From: Marsupella aquatica
Taxonomy: Eukaryota; Marchantiophyta
NCBI GenBank assembly: GCA_973895155.1
Contig: OZ316895.1
Location: forward strand, 18,352,001-18,416,000
Direction: 5' to 3'
DNA: 64,000 nucleotides
The notes beneath the pieces are model-generated. The model ran no database searches, had not been told where the DNA came from, and saw nothing but the letters and a program-made list of their open reading frames with translations. Positions 22,310 through 33,691 of this stretch are shown piece after piece. Positions within the stretch are counted from its first letter, which is position 1. Every line of letters starts with the position of its first letter. Both the position numbers and the translations under genes were made by a program.

Positions 22310-23738
22310 TGTGGTATACCCGTTAGCGATAATCTTCTAAATAGGAGACATTTTTAATTTTTTTGGATGGAAGTTAGAAACTTTGAGGTTGTAAGCAGGA
22401 TAATTAGCCATAAAGAGCATTAAGTGAGTAGGGAAGAGGAACGGCCTTTACCAAGAAATGAGCGCTTCAACCTGGTGACCGGTAGCAGTAAGAGCGCGAG
22501 AAAGAATGAGTACTGGCGGAGGAGCTATGCAGGTCGAGGAAGAAAACCGAAGGCTTAGGACAATTGTTGAAGCTGTAATGTGACACCACTGATTGAAGAC
22601 AGGGCGCTGCGAGTAAAACAGGGATAATTTTTGGGCAGAAGTGTCAACTCATAAGAGACGCCCTCTGTTAGTAGTTCTTAAGACAGCACTATTTACTTAC
22701 TCAGAGCACCTTTAGTAAGTTTACTAAGTAGATGTTCACTATTGTTTTACCGACAGCGCTACTAGTTGATTTTCCACCATAGTAAGAAGTCTCTTTTCTA
22801 GTTAGCAGCACTCAGTACTCTACTACTTTTCATACTAGTTAAAACTACAGTATGTAGTTTAGTTTAGATCAGCCTTTCTAGATCTCATTTTAGTTACTTT
22901 TCTTTCTAGATTCTAGGGAACACTTTCTCTGCCTTGACTTTGATGATACTTAAGCCCTTGTTTTTCCTCATTTCGGGTGAGAAGGACTAAATTGGAAGCC
23001 TGGCTGTAGATGCAAGACTCCCGGTCGCTCCCTTTGTTTGTGATCTATTCAGTTGTAGAGATTGCAAATGAAGTAAATGTTTGTGTTGAGGAATTTGTTT
23101 TGAAAGATTCCTCGATAAACAAGTGTATGTTCAACTTCTGGAAATCAAGATGAATTTTATGATTGATTGCTTACAGTGATGAGAATCATTCAAAATTCAA
23201 AGATGAATGTTTATAGGAAAGTGTCAAATCTATCATTGAGGGACAAGAGTACCATTATTATGCCCTGGACTTTTGCATTAGTGTTTTGTCTATGCCATAC
23301 CTGATGCCTAGCCAAACCGTGTTGCCATCATTTTAATGCAAAGCTCGGCAATTATAATCTGAAATTTACCTTGAAAACGGTAGAGATTATATCTTTCCTG
23401 TGATCTTCTCATGACAAGAGCGAGATTTTGAAGGAGAAGAATATAGGAGAATGGGTTGAGTAAGACCCTAATCTTTGTTGAAGGAAGGGCAATGCCATTC
23501 ATATTCCTTGAATTCTTCCTTATGTAAATCCACCTTCAATCATGATTCCAGAATTAGTTGTTACTGGTTGATTTTATTCTGTGTTTGATCGGTTGAAGAT
23601 AGAGAAATTTGAGAGGTCAGCTTATATCTCTTCATTAACACTATTTCCTTCAATAGCTTCCACTTTGTTCTTTACGGGATCGACTTTGGGTTATCTTTGG
23701 CTTTAAACCTTGTGTTTTATTTATAGACCTATATCACA
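22310..23738 (+). repeat. 3' LTR of the Ty3/Gypsy element
   Basis: Full-length partner of 13681-15109. It is followed by the CAGAC target duplication, after which the exon of the interrupted Transposase_24 gene resumes. Confidence 0.95.
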
Positions 23739-24894
23739 CAGACATGGATCAGCTGTGAGTATTGCCATTCCAATCTGATTTATACATCATTTTCCATTTG
23801 ATAGAGTGTTGTGTTGTTTGTTAGTTTGACAGTGAGAATGTTGTGTTTGTTTGTGGTTCATTTACAGACACCACATTCAAAAGAAGAGATCACTGCCATT
23901 GGGGCTGTCAAATTGGATGTGGATGAGTTGAAAGGCACTATGAAGGAGTTGACAAACATGATGACTATATGGATGGCACATCACTCCAGTAATGCACAAG
24001 TTCCAACATTTGTTCCTAGTCATAGTAAGTTGACTACAGCTACCAAAGAAGGTAGTAGAAAACAATCTTTTACTTTTTCAGATGATAATGGAGGTAAAAT
24101 TCTCTATCATCTATTCACTGTCCATTCAATGTAATTATTGTGGTGTATATATGTCATTGTATGTTTATAATGTTCTTGCATGTTCTAGTGTGATTATATG
24201 TTGCTGGTGTATACACGTTTGTTTATGCATTTCTCTTGTGTGTATTTTATGACAGCATCTTTAGGGGAGCCTCCTGTGTTGCAGGGAAATCCAACTGACA
24301 GAACTAACAATATTCTGAAGCAAAATGAATTGGAAGTGAACCTATTGCCATTTGAGTTGCCCAAAGATGCCATTTCAGATGCCTTTCAGTTGCCAAAGGA
24401 TAAGTCAATTGAGTTGACACCAGATAAAACCCCAGAATCATCTGAGTTGCCAAAAGATACTCCTGCTCTAAGTGAACAGGATGACACTCCATCAACTAGA
24501 AGGGGAAAGTTCAAGAAAAGGAAGAAAGGAACTTCAGCAAATGCATCACCTGCACAGAAGAAACTCATTCAGTCTCCTAACCCCATTGCAAAGGTAAAAG
24601 TGTTGTTAGATTTGAGTGTTAGATTTGAGTGTTCACAAATTGTATCTTTCAATTTGTGCATATTGCATTTTTAACAAAATGTGTTATTCACAGTTTGCAA
24701 GAGGAGATTTGGTGAAGATGAAGAGTGTTGTGGACAATTCCATGATAGTGGCAGAAGGTGAGGTGACAGGGTTGCCAAGAGAAGATAAGTTCCATTGTGC
24801 AGATTTTGAAGCCCTTTCTTGCGAGTGCGTGTGATTGAACTGTTTGTAGATGTGGCATTGCCATTTGCTAATGCAGGGGAGAACCAGTCTAAGT

Positions 24895-25181
24895 GGGTAT
24901 GGCACGCGTGACAATAAACAAGAAACAGGTTTACTGGTACCAGGAAAATTTTTCCTGTTACCAGCAAAAAGTTATTGTTATCAGGAAAAACAACCATGTC
25001 AAAATATTTTCTAAAAAATCTCATTTTCCAAGAAAAATCTAAGTTACAACATTTTTTGGCTAGCTTTGGGCGCTAGCAAAAAAAATTCAAAAAAATTCAA
25101 AAAAAATTACCACTCATTTTCCTGTTACCAGTTTCTGTTTTCTGTTACTGTTTGCTGTTTCCTGTCGTTTGTAAATACCCC
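24895..25181 (+). mobile_element. 287-bp MITE with 8-bp target duplication
   Basis: GTCTAAGT occurs at 24887-24894 and 25182-25189 and flanks a non-coding segment. The segment begins GGGTATGGCACG and ends GTAAATACCCC, with imperfect terminal inversion extending through the AAACAG, ACTGGTA and CAGGAAAAT blocks. Eight-base duplications are typical of hAT-type transposition. Joining the flanks restores a continuous reading frame in the last exon of the Transposase_24 gene, which supports a simple insertion. The inner part holds A-rich runs and no gene. Confidence 0.75.
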
Positions 25182-25615
25182 GTCTAAGTTATCTGATGTG
25201 AAGGGGATGAATGCCCTATGGAACTCTAGATTGCTCAAGAAGCAGTAAAAGCAGCCATGGGCCAAGAAGCGATAGACATGATAGCAGTAGGTTTTGTAGA
25301 ATGAGAAAGACAACTCTATTTTTCTACAAACATTAAGAGTTGTTGGTATTTCAGATTGTAGCACTTGACAATATATCTAATAATAATAATATGTGTATGC
25401 TTTTTTTCAATGTCATTTTGCTAGCTTGTCATTGAAATGACATTGAAAAAACTTAATCACACTTGCATTTGATTATTTGCTTGCATTTGCATTGAGTTGA
25501 ATAACTATTGTAGGATTGAAGAATGTGTCATGTCTATTGGATTTGTAAGGTATAGAATGTCTCTTTAGGGTTTCATTCTGCAAATGTATTGAATAACTTT
25601 GTAGTGTATGACTCT

Positions 25616-25960
25616 TAAAATGACATGGATTTCTGTCTAATAAGACCACCCTAAGTCATTGAATACATGACCTGAATGACATATAAATTGACTTATCTAA
25701 TGGTCATTATGAACATTTACATTTGTGTCCAATATGACTCGACTCAAGTCATTAAATACATAACTTTAATGACCCCAAAAATGACATCTAAAATGACCGA
25801 TGTCATGGTCATTATGGACATCTATAATTGTGTCCAAAATCACTACTTTGAAGTCATTCAAGACATGTCATTAATGACTAATGTGTATTTTACGTGTCAT
25901 CTCCCAATTGAATCACGTATTCCAATATCTCTAGACTACAATGTAGTCATTTTGGACAAG
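25616..25960. repeat. TCATT-rich subterminal-type sequence, part 1
   Basis: Many TCATT and AATGAC motifs in both orientations, such as GGTCATTATGGAC, GTCATTCAAGACATGTCATT and GTAGTCATTTTGGACAAG, recall the 9.7-10.6 kb repeats. The stretch is cut by the minus-strand LINE and resumes at 33244. It is probably the 3' subterminal zone of the old CACTA-like element. From 25249 to 25615 I see no gene. Confidence 0.5.
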
Positions 25961-26231
25961 TCTTCCTTTAAACGTTTTTTGCAATTTTTATTACTTTGAG
26001 GGGCCACGCAAACCCCATGGCCGGGGGGGAACAAAACAGAATAACAACCACCATGGCAACCATAGCAAATCGCTAGCACACACCAATGCAAACGGTTTAC
26101 CAGCAGCACCCATAACAAGTATCCTACCAGCGATCTGGCGCAGAAGACCAACCTCACCCCCAGTATATACTTATCCTACAACAATCCAGCATCCTAACCA
26201 GCCTACTATCCCTCATTTAGACAGTCTTGCT

Positions 26232-29200
26232 CTATCCTGATGTGATCCAACAATCCCTACGCCTCAACCATGTGAGCCTTTCTTCCTTGATGATCTCTTT
26301 CACCCGTAACAGCCGAGTGCGTCTGCTGCATGCCCGCAATGTCAGCCCAACCGCAGTAACCTGATCCACCACCTCCGAGAGAGTGAAGTGAATGTCAAAT
26401 CTCCGGGCCCTGCCCTGCTTGAACATATGCTCATTACGTCCCAACCAAATCACCCACAATATCTGGTATAAGACAAACATTTTAACAACCTTCCTATAAT
26501 CCTTGCCCACTGCAGAATTAATCATCCCAAGCAACCCTCCAGAATAGTCCACAAATATGCCCTCAAATCTTAGAGAACAGAGCTGCCAACATCGCTGTGC
26601 ATGTTGACAAGTCAAGAACAAATGTGGAATAGTCTCTAGTGTGCCCGGACATAGCTTGCACTCACCATTACCTTTACCAATTCTGGCTACCCTAACCCCC
26701 GTGAAGAGCCCAGATGCCACTATTCGCCACATAAATGTCTTAGCCCTCATAGACAAATCCGATCCCCACAGACCCGCCCAGCTTGCACTCCATTCGTAGC
26801 CCGTGCAATCCATTCCCCATGTCCTGTTTAAACTCTGCAAATCTCCCACCTCCGCTCTCAGCATTTGATATGCCCTCTTATTTGAGACTCTAAACATCCT
26901 AAGAGCGGTTGGGTTGTCAGCCCAACACCAGCTCTCCGGCCTAGGCACCATCCCCCACTCACAACTCGGAACCTCTGCTAACAGCCCTATAAATCTTTGT
27001 CCAAGTGTTAAGTGTTCCTCAGAAAAGCCACGTAAATGTAGCCACTGTCCTGCCAGCACTCGCCATCCATTTCTTTCTCTTGACCATAAATCTTGCATGC
27101 ACCTTATGCCCAGTCATCCACAGAGAACCGTCATTGCTTCCCTGTCGTAGGTGCTCCATGCCTGCGTGCCCTTTAAGCAACGGAGCACATCACAAATCGC
27201 CCATCTACCTATGCACTCAAAGGGACAGAATATCAAATTTGTTTGCAGCAATTCCCAAGCCTTCGAGAGATCCCCTGTATATGCCATCCCATGGAGTGCC
27301 CTAGGGCAGCCAAGTACCATCTTATCCCGGAAGGTATACCCGTTCCTACGCATCACTTTATAGTTAGTCCATCCGATCCGATTCAGATTTTCTACAAACA
27401 TTCTGGCCCATTCCGAATCCGGGTAGTCCATGGCACTGGTAAACCATTTTGATAACAGCGCATCAGAGTGACTGCGGAAATCCTTAAACCCTAGTCCGCC
27501 ATCCAGCTTGGGACATGAAAGACGTGCCCAGGAAACAAGCGGAACTCGCTTACCCCCTTCTTTGTTATATCCCCATAAAAAATCCCTGCACAATGCAGTC
27601 ATTTTCCTAGCCAAACCAGCAAACGCCTTTAGGAACATTGAATGATAAATGGGAATTGCCTGAAGTATGTGCCTAATCAAAAGTGAGCGTCCTGTAAAAG
27701 TAAGCATTTTGTTCGACCAAGAAGATAACCTCTTCCCAATTTTATCAAGACAAAAGCTGTGCAGTTGTTCTATTTTCAGATCCACCCCCAAAGGTGCACC
27801 CAGATACTTCTGTAACTCTCCGTTCTTGCTAATCACACATCCTGTGGCTTGCAACCATGCAGGAATCCATCTCATTGCAATCGGGATGACAATAGATTTA
27901 CGCAGATTCAGTCTTGCCCACGTGGCCAATTCATAACACTGCAGCACTGCTGTTGCTTTCAGAAAACTCCTCTCCTGGGCCGGGATAAACATCCCCAAGT
28001 CATCAGCAAAAAATCTATAGCATATCCTCAAGTCCGCTGAGACTTGAATGCCATCTAAACGCCCTGCCTCAATCTCAGCATCCATAAAATCCATCAAAGG
28101 CTGAGTCGATATCACAAATAAGAGAGGTGAAAGAGGGCAGCCCTGCCTAACTCCCCTCAACAGCCCAATCTCAGCAGAAAGCTGCCCATTTACGTAAATC
28201 CATGAGGATGCCTGGTGTAGTAGCGCCCTAACTAATTTTATGAACATTCCACTTATCCCCATTAAGTGCATGGTTTCCCATATATACCCCTGATCCAGCC
28301 TGTCAAACGCTTTCTCAAAGTCTAGCTTAAGGAAAAGTGATTCAACCTTCTTGTTTTTCGCCCAGTCAAACATTAGCCATGCCAACGAAATGTTCTCCAA
28401 TATATTTCTCCCAGGAATAAAACTTGTTTGTTGAGGGCTAATAATCTTGGGCAAGATTCGAATTAGCCTTAATGCCAATAACTTTGCAATCAACTTATAT
28501 ATTGTGTTCAGCATAGTAAGAGGCCTCCAATCCCTAAGATACTCCTTATCAGGTTTCTTTGGGATAAATTTGATCATCCCCTCTTTAATCCCTGCAGCTA
28601 ATTTCCCCGTTAGCCAAAATTCCTGCACCATTGCTACCAAATCGTCCTGCATGAACACCCAATAGGCCTGGTAAACCTCTGCTGTCATCCCATCCGGTCC
28701 AGGGGCCTTATCTCTGGGAAGCATCCACAAAACTTCTTTGATTTCTTCTTTCGTTGGCAGCCCTTCTAACATTCGTATTTCCGTAATTGTCAACACACAC
28801 CTTGTGTGCGCCAGCAATCGACTTCGCGCATTCAGAGAGTCCATCTGTTCCCTCCTAGATGGCTCCTTACGAGCATATAATTCCTTACATGTCTTCTCTA
28901 CTTCTCTCAATATCATCATTGGATCCGTGATCACCTTGCCATCATCCATCATGAGGCTCCTCATTGCCTCCCGTTCCCTTTTCGCCTTTACCGTTGCAAA
29001 ATAAAATCTCGAAGGTTCCTCCCCTTCACCCAGCCATTTAATTCGAGCTAGCCTTCGTCCTCTGTGTGCCTCCTCCATTTTTGCAGCATGTACCTGATCT
29101 TCCATATCAACATAATCTCTCAACTCCTCCTCTATGTATTCTTCCAAGATCTCCATTTTCAAAACACGCAGCTGGTTTCTTAAAAGAAGCATTTCTTCAT

Positions 29201-30146
29201 CTTTCTCTTTCGGTGTCGCTTGCTTCTCCATGTATTTACTCCTCATATTCCTGCAAGCCGTGTCAAAAGCAAGAATTGGTTCAATACAATCCCCCTTTCC
29301 CTGCACCCATGCCGTTCCAAGTACTTTGACCATACCCTCAATCCTAACCAGGGCAGGATTGGCCTTGAACAAAGATCTTCTCAGTCCCGATTTACCTTCC
29401 TGCCTTCCTTCCATGAGTCTAATGCCAATCACAACCGGGTCATGATCAGACAATGCCGATCCCCCGTCATGCACCAAATCAACCAATTTATAGAGCCAGT
29501 CACCATTCGCACTAAGATAAAACCGATCCAATCTTGATTCAACCAATGACCCCATCCTGTTCCTTCTCCATGTGTAGCGCGCCCCCCGTACCTCCCCCTT
29601 GATTAACAAAGCATCCACCAAATTGAATCTAACTTTCAGAAATCTCCAGAACTCTGCTTCCCGCCCCTTAATCATGGGAGAATTACCGGTGGAGTCCTCC
29701 CTGATTTCGGTCATATTAAAGTCCCCACATACTATCCAGTTCTCCTGAGGAAGATGCATTTTAAGCTCATGCCACAATATTGCTCTTAGTCGAGCAGTAT
29801 TCGGTGCGTAAACACTCAAAATCCCAATACATTCCTGATACACTACAATCGCCCATACAGCTCGCCCCCGATCCAACATCCCGGACGCGACCATCCTGTA
29901 GTCCGGATGTATCAGTAATGCTGTGCCTCCCCGACCTTCCTCCGGTGTTGACGCAACACATTGGTATGTTGGCAGAATTACTCTCATAGCCATATCTAGT
30001 CTGAACTGGTCCGCCTTAATTTCTTGCAATGCCAATGCATCTAGACGTTCCTTCCTAGCTACAATCCAGTTTTTCACAACATTATTCCGATTTGGTTCAC
30101 ACAGCCCACAGACATTCCAGGACACCACCCTCAAAATTCCTTCCAT
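26232..30146 (-). pseudogene. LINE ORF2 (endonuclease and reverse transcriptase) with a single TGA
   Basis: The ATG at 30146 starts the block MEGILRVVSWNVCGLC, the AP-type endonuclease. It continues with CGDFNM and LSDHDPVVIG. The reverse transcriptase has LFLKLDFEKAFDRLD, RQGCPLSPLLF and YRFFADDLGMF, the catalytic ADD. The C-terminal region has a zinc motif C-x2-C-x8-H-x4-C (CKLCPGTLETIPHLFLTC). The whole frame of about 1,300 codons is broken only by TGA at 27116-27114. There the plus-strand LINE has CGA (Arg) in the context CGRLGM, so this stop fits a C-to-T change at a methylated CpG. The product nicks target DNA and reverse transcribes the element RNA. This copy would yield a truncated protein lacking the zinc tail. 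Confidence 0.9.
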
Positions 30147-30427
30147 CTTTTGCCCCCGTCCCCCTCTCCCATAAGCTAAATTCGCATTCACCCACCCAAA
30201 GAGGTTTCCGAGCACACACTACCCCCCTTACGCCGCCTTGGAGTGACAATTGCTATCTCTCCAGTCTCTTCCATTTGTGAGTCTACAATCAGCAATGAAG
30301 AGTCCCACAGCTCCGTCGAGCCATCCTCACTCCGCACAACTGCATTGTTACTAGTCCTGCCTGTCCCCTTAATCTCCGCTTCCAACCTTGCTTCTCCCCC
30401 TGCATCAGCCGTAACACTATGTGAGAA

Positions 30428-32061
30428 CTATAATGACCGCTGCTTTTTAGAGTCATGCACTGCCCGATCCTTCTTAGTGGCAGGTGGCGTTCTCTTCTCT
30501 AGTTTCCTTGCTCGTTCTTTTCCCTTAGTAGATACATATGCCTCATATTCTGACATTTCCATGTCAGTGTCGCCATGATACGAATATGCATCCGGGTCCA
30601 TATTATCGCTGCGTATATCCCTTCTTATTTCAATCTCCTTAGGAATTTTTCTGGATCCAGAGGGTTCAACGCATTGCGCCTCCGCATCAAGCCGCGTGTT
30701 CGCTCGGTTTTCCTCCTCAGCAAGCCCCATAGATATAATCTTCATTCTGTTTTCCTCTGCCTCTACTTCCCCCATCTCCCGCTCTACCAAGGCCAATGCG
30801 CTCACATTACCCTCAGCTTCCTCTCTCTCCACCTCCGAGGTTGTCACTTGCACTTGCACCGGGGAGGTAGTCCTTTCCTTGCTCATCAGCGATTCAATAG
30901 CTACTATATCAGCTGTTACCGTGTCCTTCCCTTGCAGTGCAGCCCGCCCTACTCCATTTCTTACTCGCAAGTTCATCTCAAGTTGCATTCTTAGAACCTC
31001 CTCTGGATCCCCCTCCGCCACTGCGTCCAATTCTTCAGGAGTACCCACCAGGTCCTCATCGTTATTCTCTTGATCTGCTTTTGCCACCACATCCCTTCCC
31101 TCCCTGTAGTCCCTCGCCAGATGACCCTTCTTATTGCATCGGAAACAATGATAAGGGATATTTTTGAACACAATTGGTTGCCATATGATTATGTCTCCCC
31201 GAATCTCCACCCGAGCACTATGCGGCACCTCCCGTTCAGTATCCCACAAGATACATGCTCTATCATGCGGATAGGAGCTATAATCGTCTCCTTGTATATA
31301 GTGCAATAGCTTCCCAAGAGATTCTGTGATTTTCATTCGACAGCCTTCCAGAATCAATGCTCTAAATGGCAGCTCTATCCATACCGGCAGCTTTGTGAAC
31401 TTCTCATTCCTGATGTCAAATGAAGGGTCCCATGGGAACATATATACCAGTTTACGTTCCAGAAACCAAGGTGCCGAAGTCAATGCCAAATCTCGATGAT
31501 CAGCATTCTCAAAGACCACTAGATAGAAACTCTTACCAACAAATTTAATTTGCAGTACTGGCCAATTCCGTTCTTCCACCATACGGGCAACAATCCAAGC
31601 ACGAAAGCTTGGCAGCATTGGAGTCCAGTCCGTAAAATAACAAAGCATTCCACAGTTATACAGTTGCCTAGCATTGTTCGCTGCTTCCCCCAGACTCCAC
31701 TCCACTGATGTATACAATTTAGTACTCCAGTCCCCAGTAGTGGAAGCCGCAGCCTCCTTAAGGATGTTGATACATTCAGCCGATACCACCACCTCATCCT
31801 GCTCAGACCCCTCTGTGTCGGCAGCTTCACTACCCTCGCGTGCCGAATTGGTTTCCCTTTCCTTAGGAGGGCTAGCCACCATTTCCCTTCTCCCCCCAAG
31901 GCAGAAGCCGGTGGCTCCCGTCTCCGGTGTTCCTCATTACTCAGCTCAGACCCACAATTCTTCACCACCTCCCGCTCCCGAGCAGCTTTTTGCTCGCCTT
32001 GATCCATAAGTCTCTTTCGGGCACGATCCGAGTTTGCGTACAGATCAAAAGGTTGCTGCAT
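30428..32061 (-). pseudogene. LINE ORF1 (RNA-binding protein), one frameshift and a damaged zinc knuckle
   Basis: The longest frame runs from an internal ATG at 31882 to 30428, 484 residues. The natural N-terminus is probably in another frame starting near 32061 (MQQPFDLYANSDRARK) and joined by a one-base shift around 31890-31910. Conserved blocks shared with the plus-strand LINE are CYFTDWTPMLPSF, NWPVLQIKFVG, FPWDPSFDIR and SYPHDRACILWDT. The zinc knuckle reads CFRCNKKGHLARDY, so the last Cys is Tyr and the finger is probably lost. A long acidic and Glu-rich tail follows, ending in a basic patch. It would bind element RNA if repaired by descent, but this copy is defective. Confidence 0.82.
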
Positions 32062-32599
32062 AACTGCACGTATCCTAGGATTTTGTCCCCTACCTCCTGA
32101 GGGGAAAACATATCTTCTAGAATCCTGTTTGCTATACCTTTCCTATATCTCAGCACCAGATTCCTGATGTTGTCTTGCCTCACTGCGGAATCTCTCTTGT
32201 CTATCCTCTTTGTGTTCCGGGTTGCTCCCGTTCACATTCATTCGTTTATGCTTTACAGTATACACAAATCCCAAGCTAAACCTTCCAAGAAATTATGCTC
32301 ACCTTTCGTTATCCCGTTACTTGTCCTCTCACCTTCGTTTCCTTCCTACCTTTCACTAGGCTTGCATGTCCGGTTTCCAACCCCCTTCTTGCTCTCGTGA
32401 TTCCAAACCAATGTCAACGTGATCAACCAACCCGGCCCTTCGACCCATTTGCAATCTTTGGCTATCCTTCAAGCCCCCCTAGTCCTCCCTACCTGCTCCC
32501 TCTTCTTCCTACCCTGCTTCCGTTTCTCCCTCAATTCTCCAAATGCTTAATCCTTTCTGAGCCCGCTTATTTGCCCTTGTCGACTGCACAAACCCTGAG

Positions 32600-32799
32600 C
32601 CCCTTAGCAATCAAAGTAAAAACTCCATAAAGTGAGATTGCCAAGCAACTTCTGTGTCCAAATATGATCTGTCTCCCAGAAATTCTTTCTCTACTCCCGC
32701 CCTTGAGCAATCTAAGTGTAGCATCCGTTAAGTGAGATTGCACTTGTGCTATCCCAAGAAGCACCAATCCACTCCTGTATCCCGATATGGTCTGTCACC
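32600..32799 (-). repeat. Two tandem 100-bp monomers in the LINE 5' region
   Basis: GCAATCWAAGT, then AGTGAGATTG and an ATATGRTCTGTC-CCCAGA block, occur twice with a spacing of exactly 100 bp (AGTGAGATTG at 32631 and 32731). Tandem 5' monomers act as promoters in some L1 elements. That function is an inference here. Confidence 0.55.
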
Positions 32800-33243
32800 C
32801 AGAGTATACAGCTCCGCGACTCACTTGCTACAGTACCATGCAAAATTTACTCCTCTACCTCTAACGTTACTGCATCGTTCCTAATCTCTCCACTATGATA
32901 TCACTGATAAAAAGTGTGTAAGTACTTATTGTCATTCAGTGTAAATCCCCCGCAATAGAGCACTTCCGAGCCCACATCCGAGTGCTTAAAGGCGATTCAA
33001 TCCCTAAACCTAATCAATCTTCCCGTAAAACCATTAGCAGGTCGTTACTTATCAGAAAAAAAAATTCCATAAGTAGAACCCCTCTCTATCTTAGAGACCT
33101 CCTGAAAAGTCCACTCCTCCAATCAATAATTCACCTAATATCAATCTCAATCCCTGCATTCCCCGTAACTAGTTCTCGAGCTCCGCCAGTTCCCAGTTCC
33201 TAGTTCAGTCCCCTACAGGATCTAAACTCATCTTTCTTTAACC

Positions 33244-33677
33244 ATTTTGGACAAATCTTAAATGACCCAACCCTATTGTCACGTGATGAATACCCTTTGA
33301 GCAACATGTCATTACTTGATTTGTTACATATTGTAAGTCATTTTGGAAAAGTCCTAAATGATGGATGATCTTCCTTCTTTAATTGCCACGTGGAATTATA
33401 TAATTGTGTACGGAGACCATCGACGGTGAACGGCAATTGATCATCAATGGTGGTTTTTTGGTCATTTCAGACCATTCACCATTTATGACCAAATTGTAAA
33501 TTTAGTCATTTCAAACTATACAAAATGACCACACATTTTTTGCGTCATTTGTCCAAAAGGACCGTGACCCATATGTCCGTTGTGACGCGTCTGGAAAGAC
33601 CTACACAAGTGCGTCATTTTTTTGTTGAAAAGACCATTTGTATAGTCATTTTTGTGGTCATAAACAACCTTGTGGTG
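33244..33677. repeat. TCATT-rich subterminal-type sequence, part 2, with candidate CACTA end
   Basis: The TCATT/AATGACC motif pattern of 25616-25960 continues here after the LINE. The stretch stops at CCTTGTGGTG (33668-33677), which read on the minus strand is CACCACAAGG, close to the CACTACAAG start of many CACTA elements. I did not find a matching left terminus near 9.6 kb, so the boundary is tentative. Confidence 0.4.
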
Positions 33678-33691
33678 CGACCCATGGCTCC

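Larger units (their letters stand above)
13681..23738 (+). mobile_element. Young Ty3/Gypsy LTR retrotransposon, 10.06 kb
   Basis: Two 1429-bp LTRs start TGTGGTATACC and end TATATCACA. The target duplication CAGAC lies at 13676-13680 and 23739-23743. A tRNA-Asp-type primer-binding site follows the 5' LTR and a polypurine tract precedes the 3' LTR. The order gag, protease, reverse transcriptase, RNase H, integrase is that of Ty3/Gypsy, and no chromodomain is visible after integrase. The LTRs differ at only two positions that I found (T/C at about 13970 versus 22599, C/T at about 14305 versus 22934), so the insertion is recent. The gag, protease and pol frames lie in one register separated by single stops, which makes activity uncertain. 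Confidence 0.95.
11702..25248 (+). pseudogene. Transposase_24 (TNPA-like) gene of a CACTA element, broken by two insertions
   Basis: This looks like the second gene of a CACTA element, whose DNA-binding product assists transposition. The ATG at 11702 starts a frame with NAYEEAQKRNIEHN and MRDLGLGP, typical of the N-terminus of such proteins. Exons bounded by GT-AG are readable at 12045-12255, 12345-12441, 12544-12609, 12706-12769, 12931-13380 (the Transposase_24 core), 13482-13680 plus 23744-23754, 23868-24093, 24256-24593 and 24694-25248. The donor of exon 1 is unclear. A Ty3/Gypsy element sits inside the seventh exon, and the frame resumes exactly after its 5-bp target duplication. A MITE splits the last exon in the same way. 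A one-base shift near 24820-24830 also breaks the end. Repeated PKVTMSPSLAS / AKVSLSLAS segments occur just before the Gypsy insertion. Confidence 0.7.
25974..33230 (-). mobile_element. L1-type LINE, minus strand, nearly intact ORF2
   Basis: ORF1 and ORF2 lie in the standard L1 order on the minus strand. The A-rich tail is at the left end (T-rich on the plus strand near 25974-25990) and a 5' untranslated part of more than 1 kb is at the right end. A diverged duplication, TCTTCCTTTAAAC at 25961-25973 versus TCTTTCTTTAACC at 33231-33243 (11 of 13), fits its target site, and the TCATT-rich sequence continues on both sides. The size matches its plus-strand relative at 2217-9557. The proteins of the two are clearly related but well diverged, so they are separate lineages or old copies. 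Confidence 0.85.

Noticed and set aside
29923-32630. Many Ser- and Pro-rich plus-strand reading frames
   Set aside because: They lie opposite the minus-strand LINE ORFs and show no domain. They are antisense shadows.
33668-33677. CACCACAAGG as a proven CACTA terminus
   Set aside because: No matching inverted end or target duplication was found at the left, so it is kept only as a candidate.
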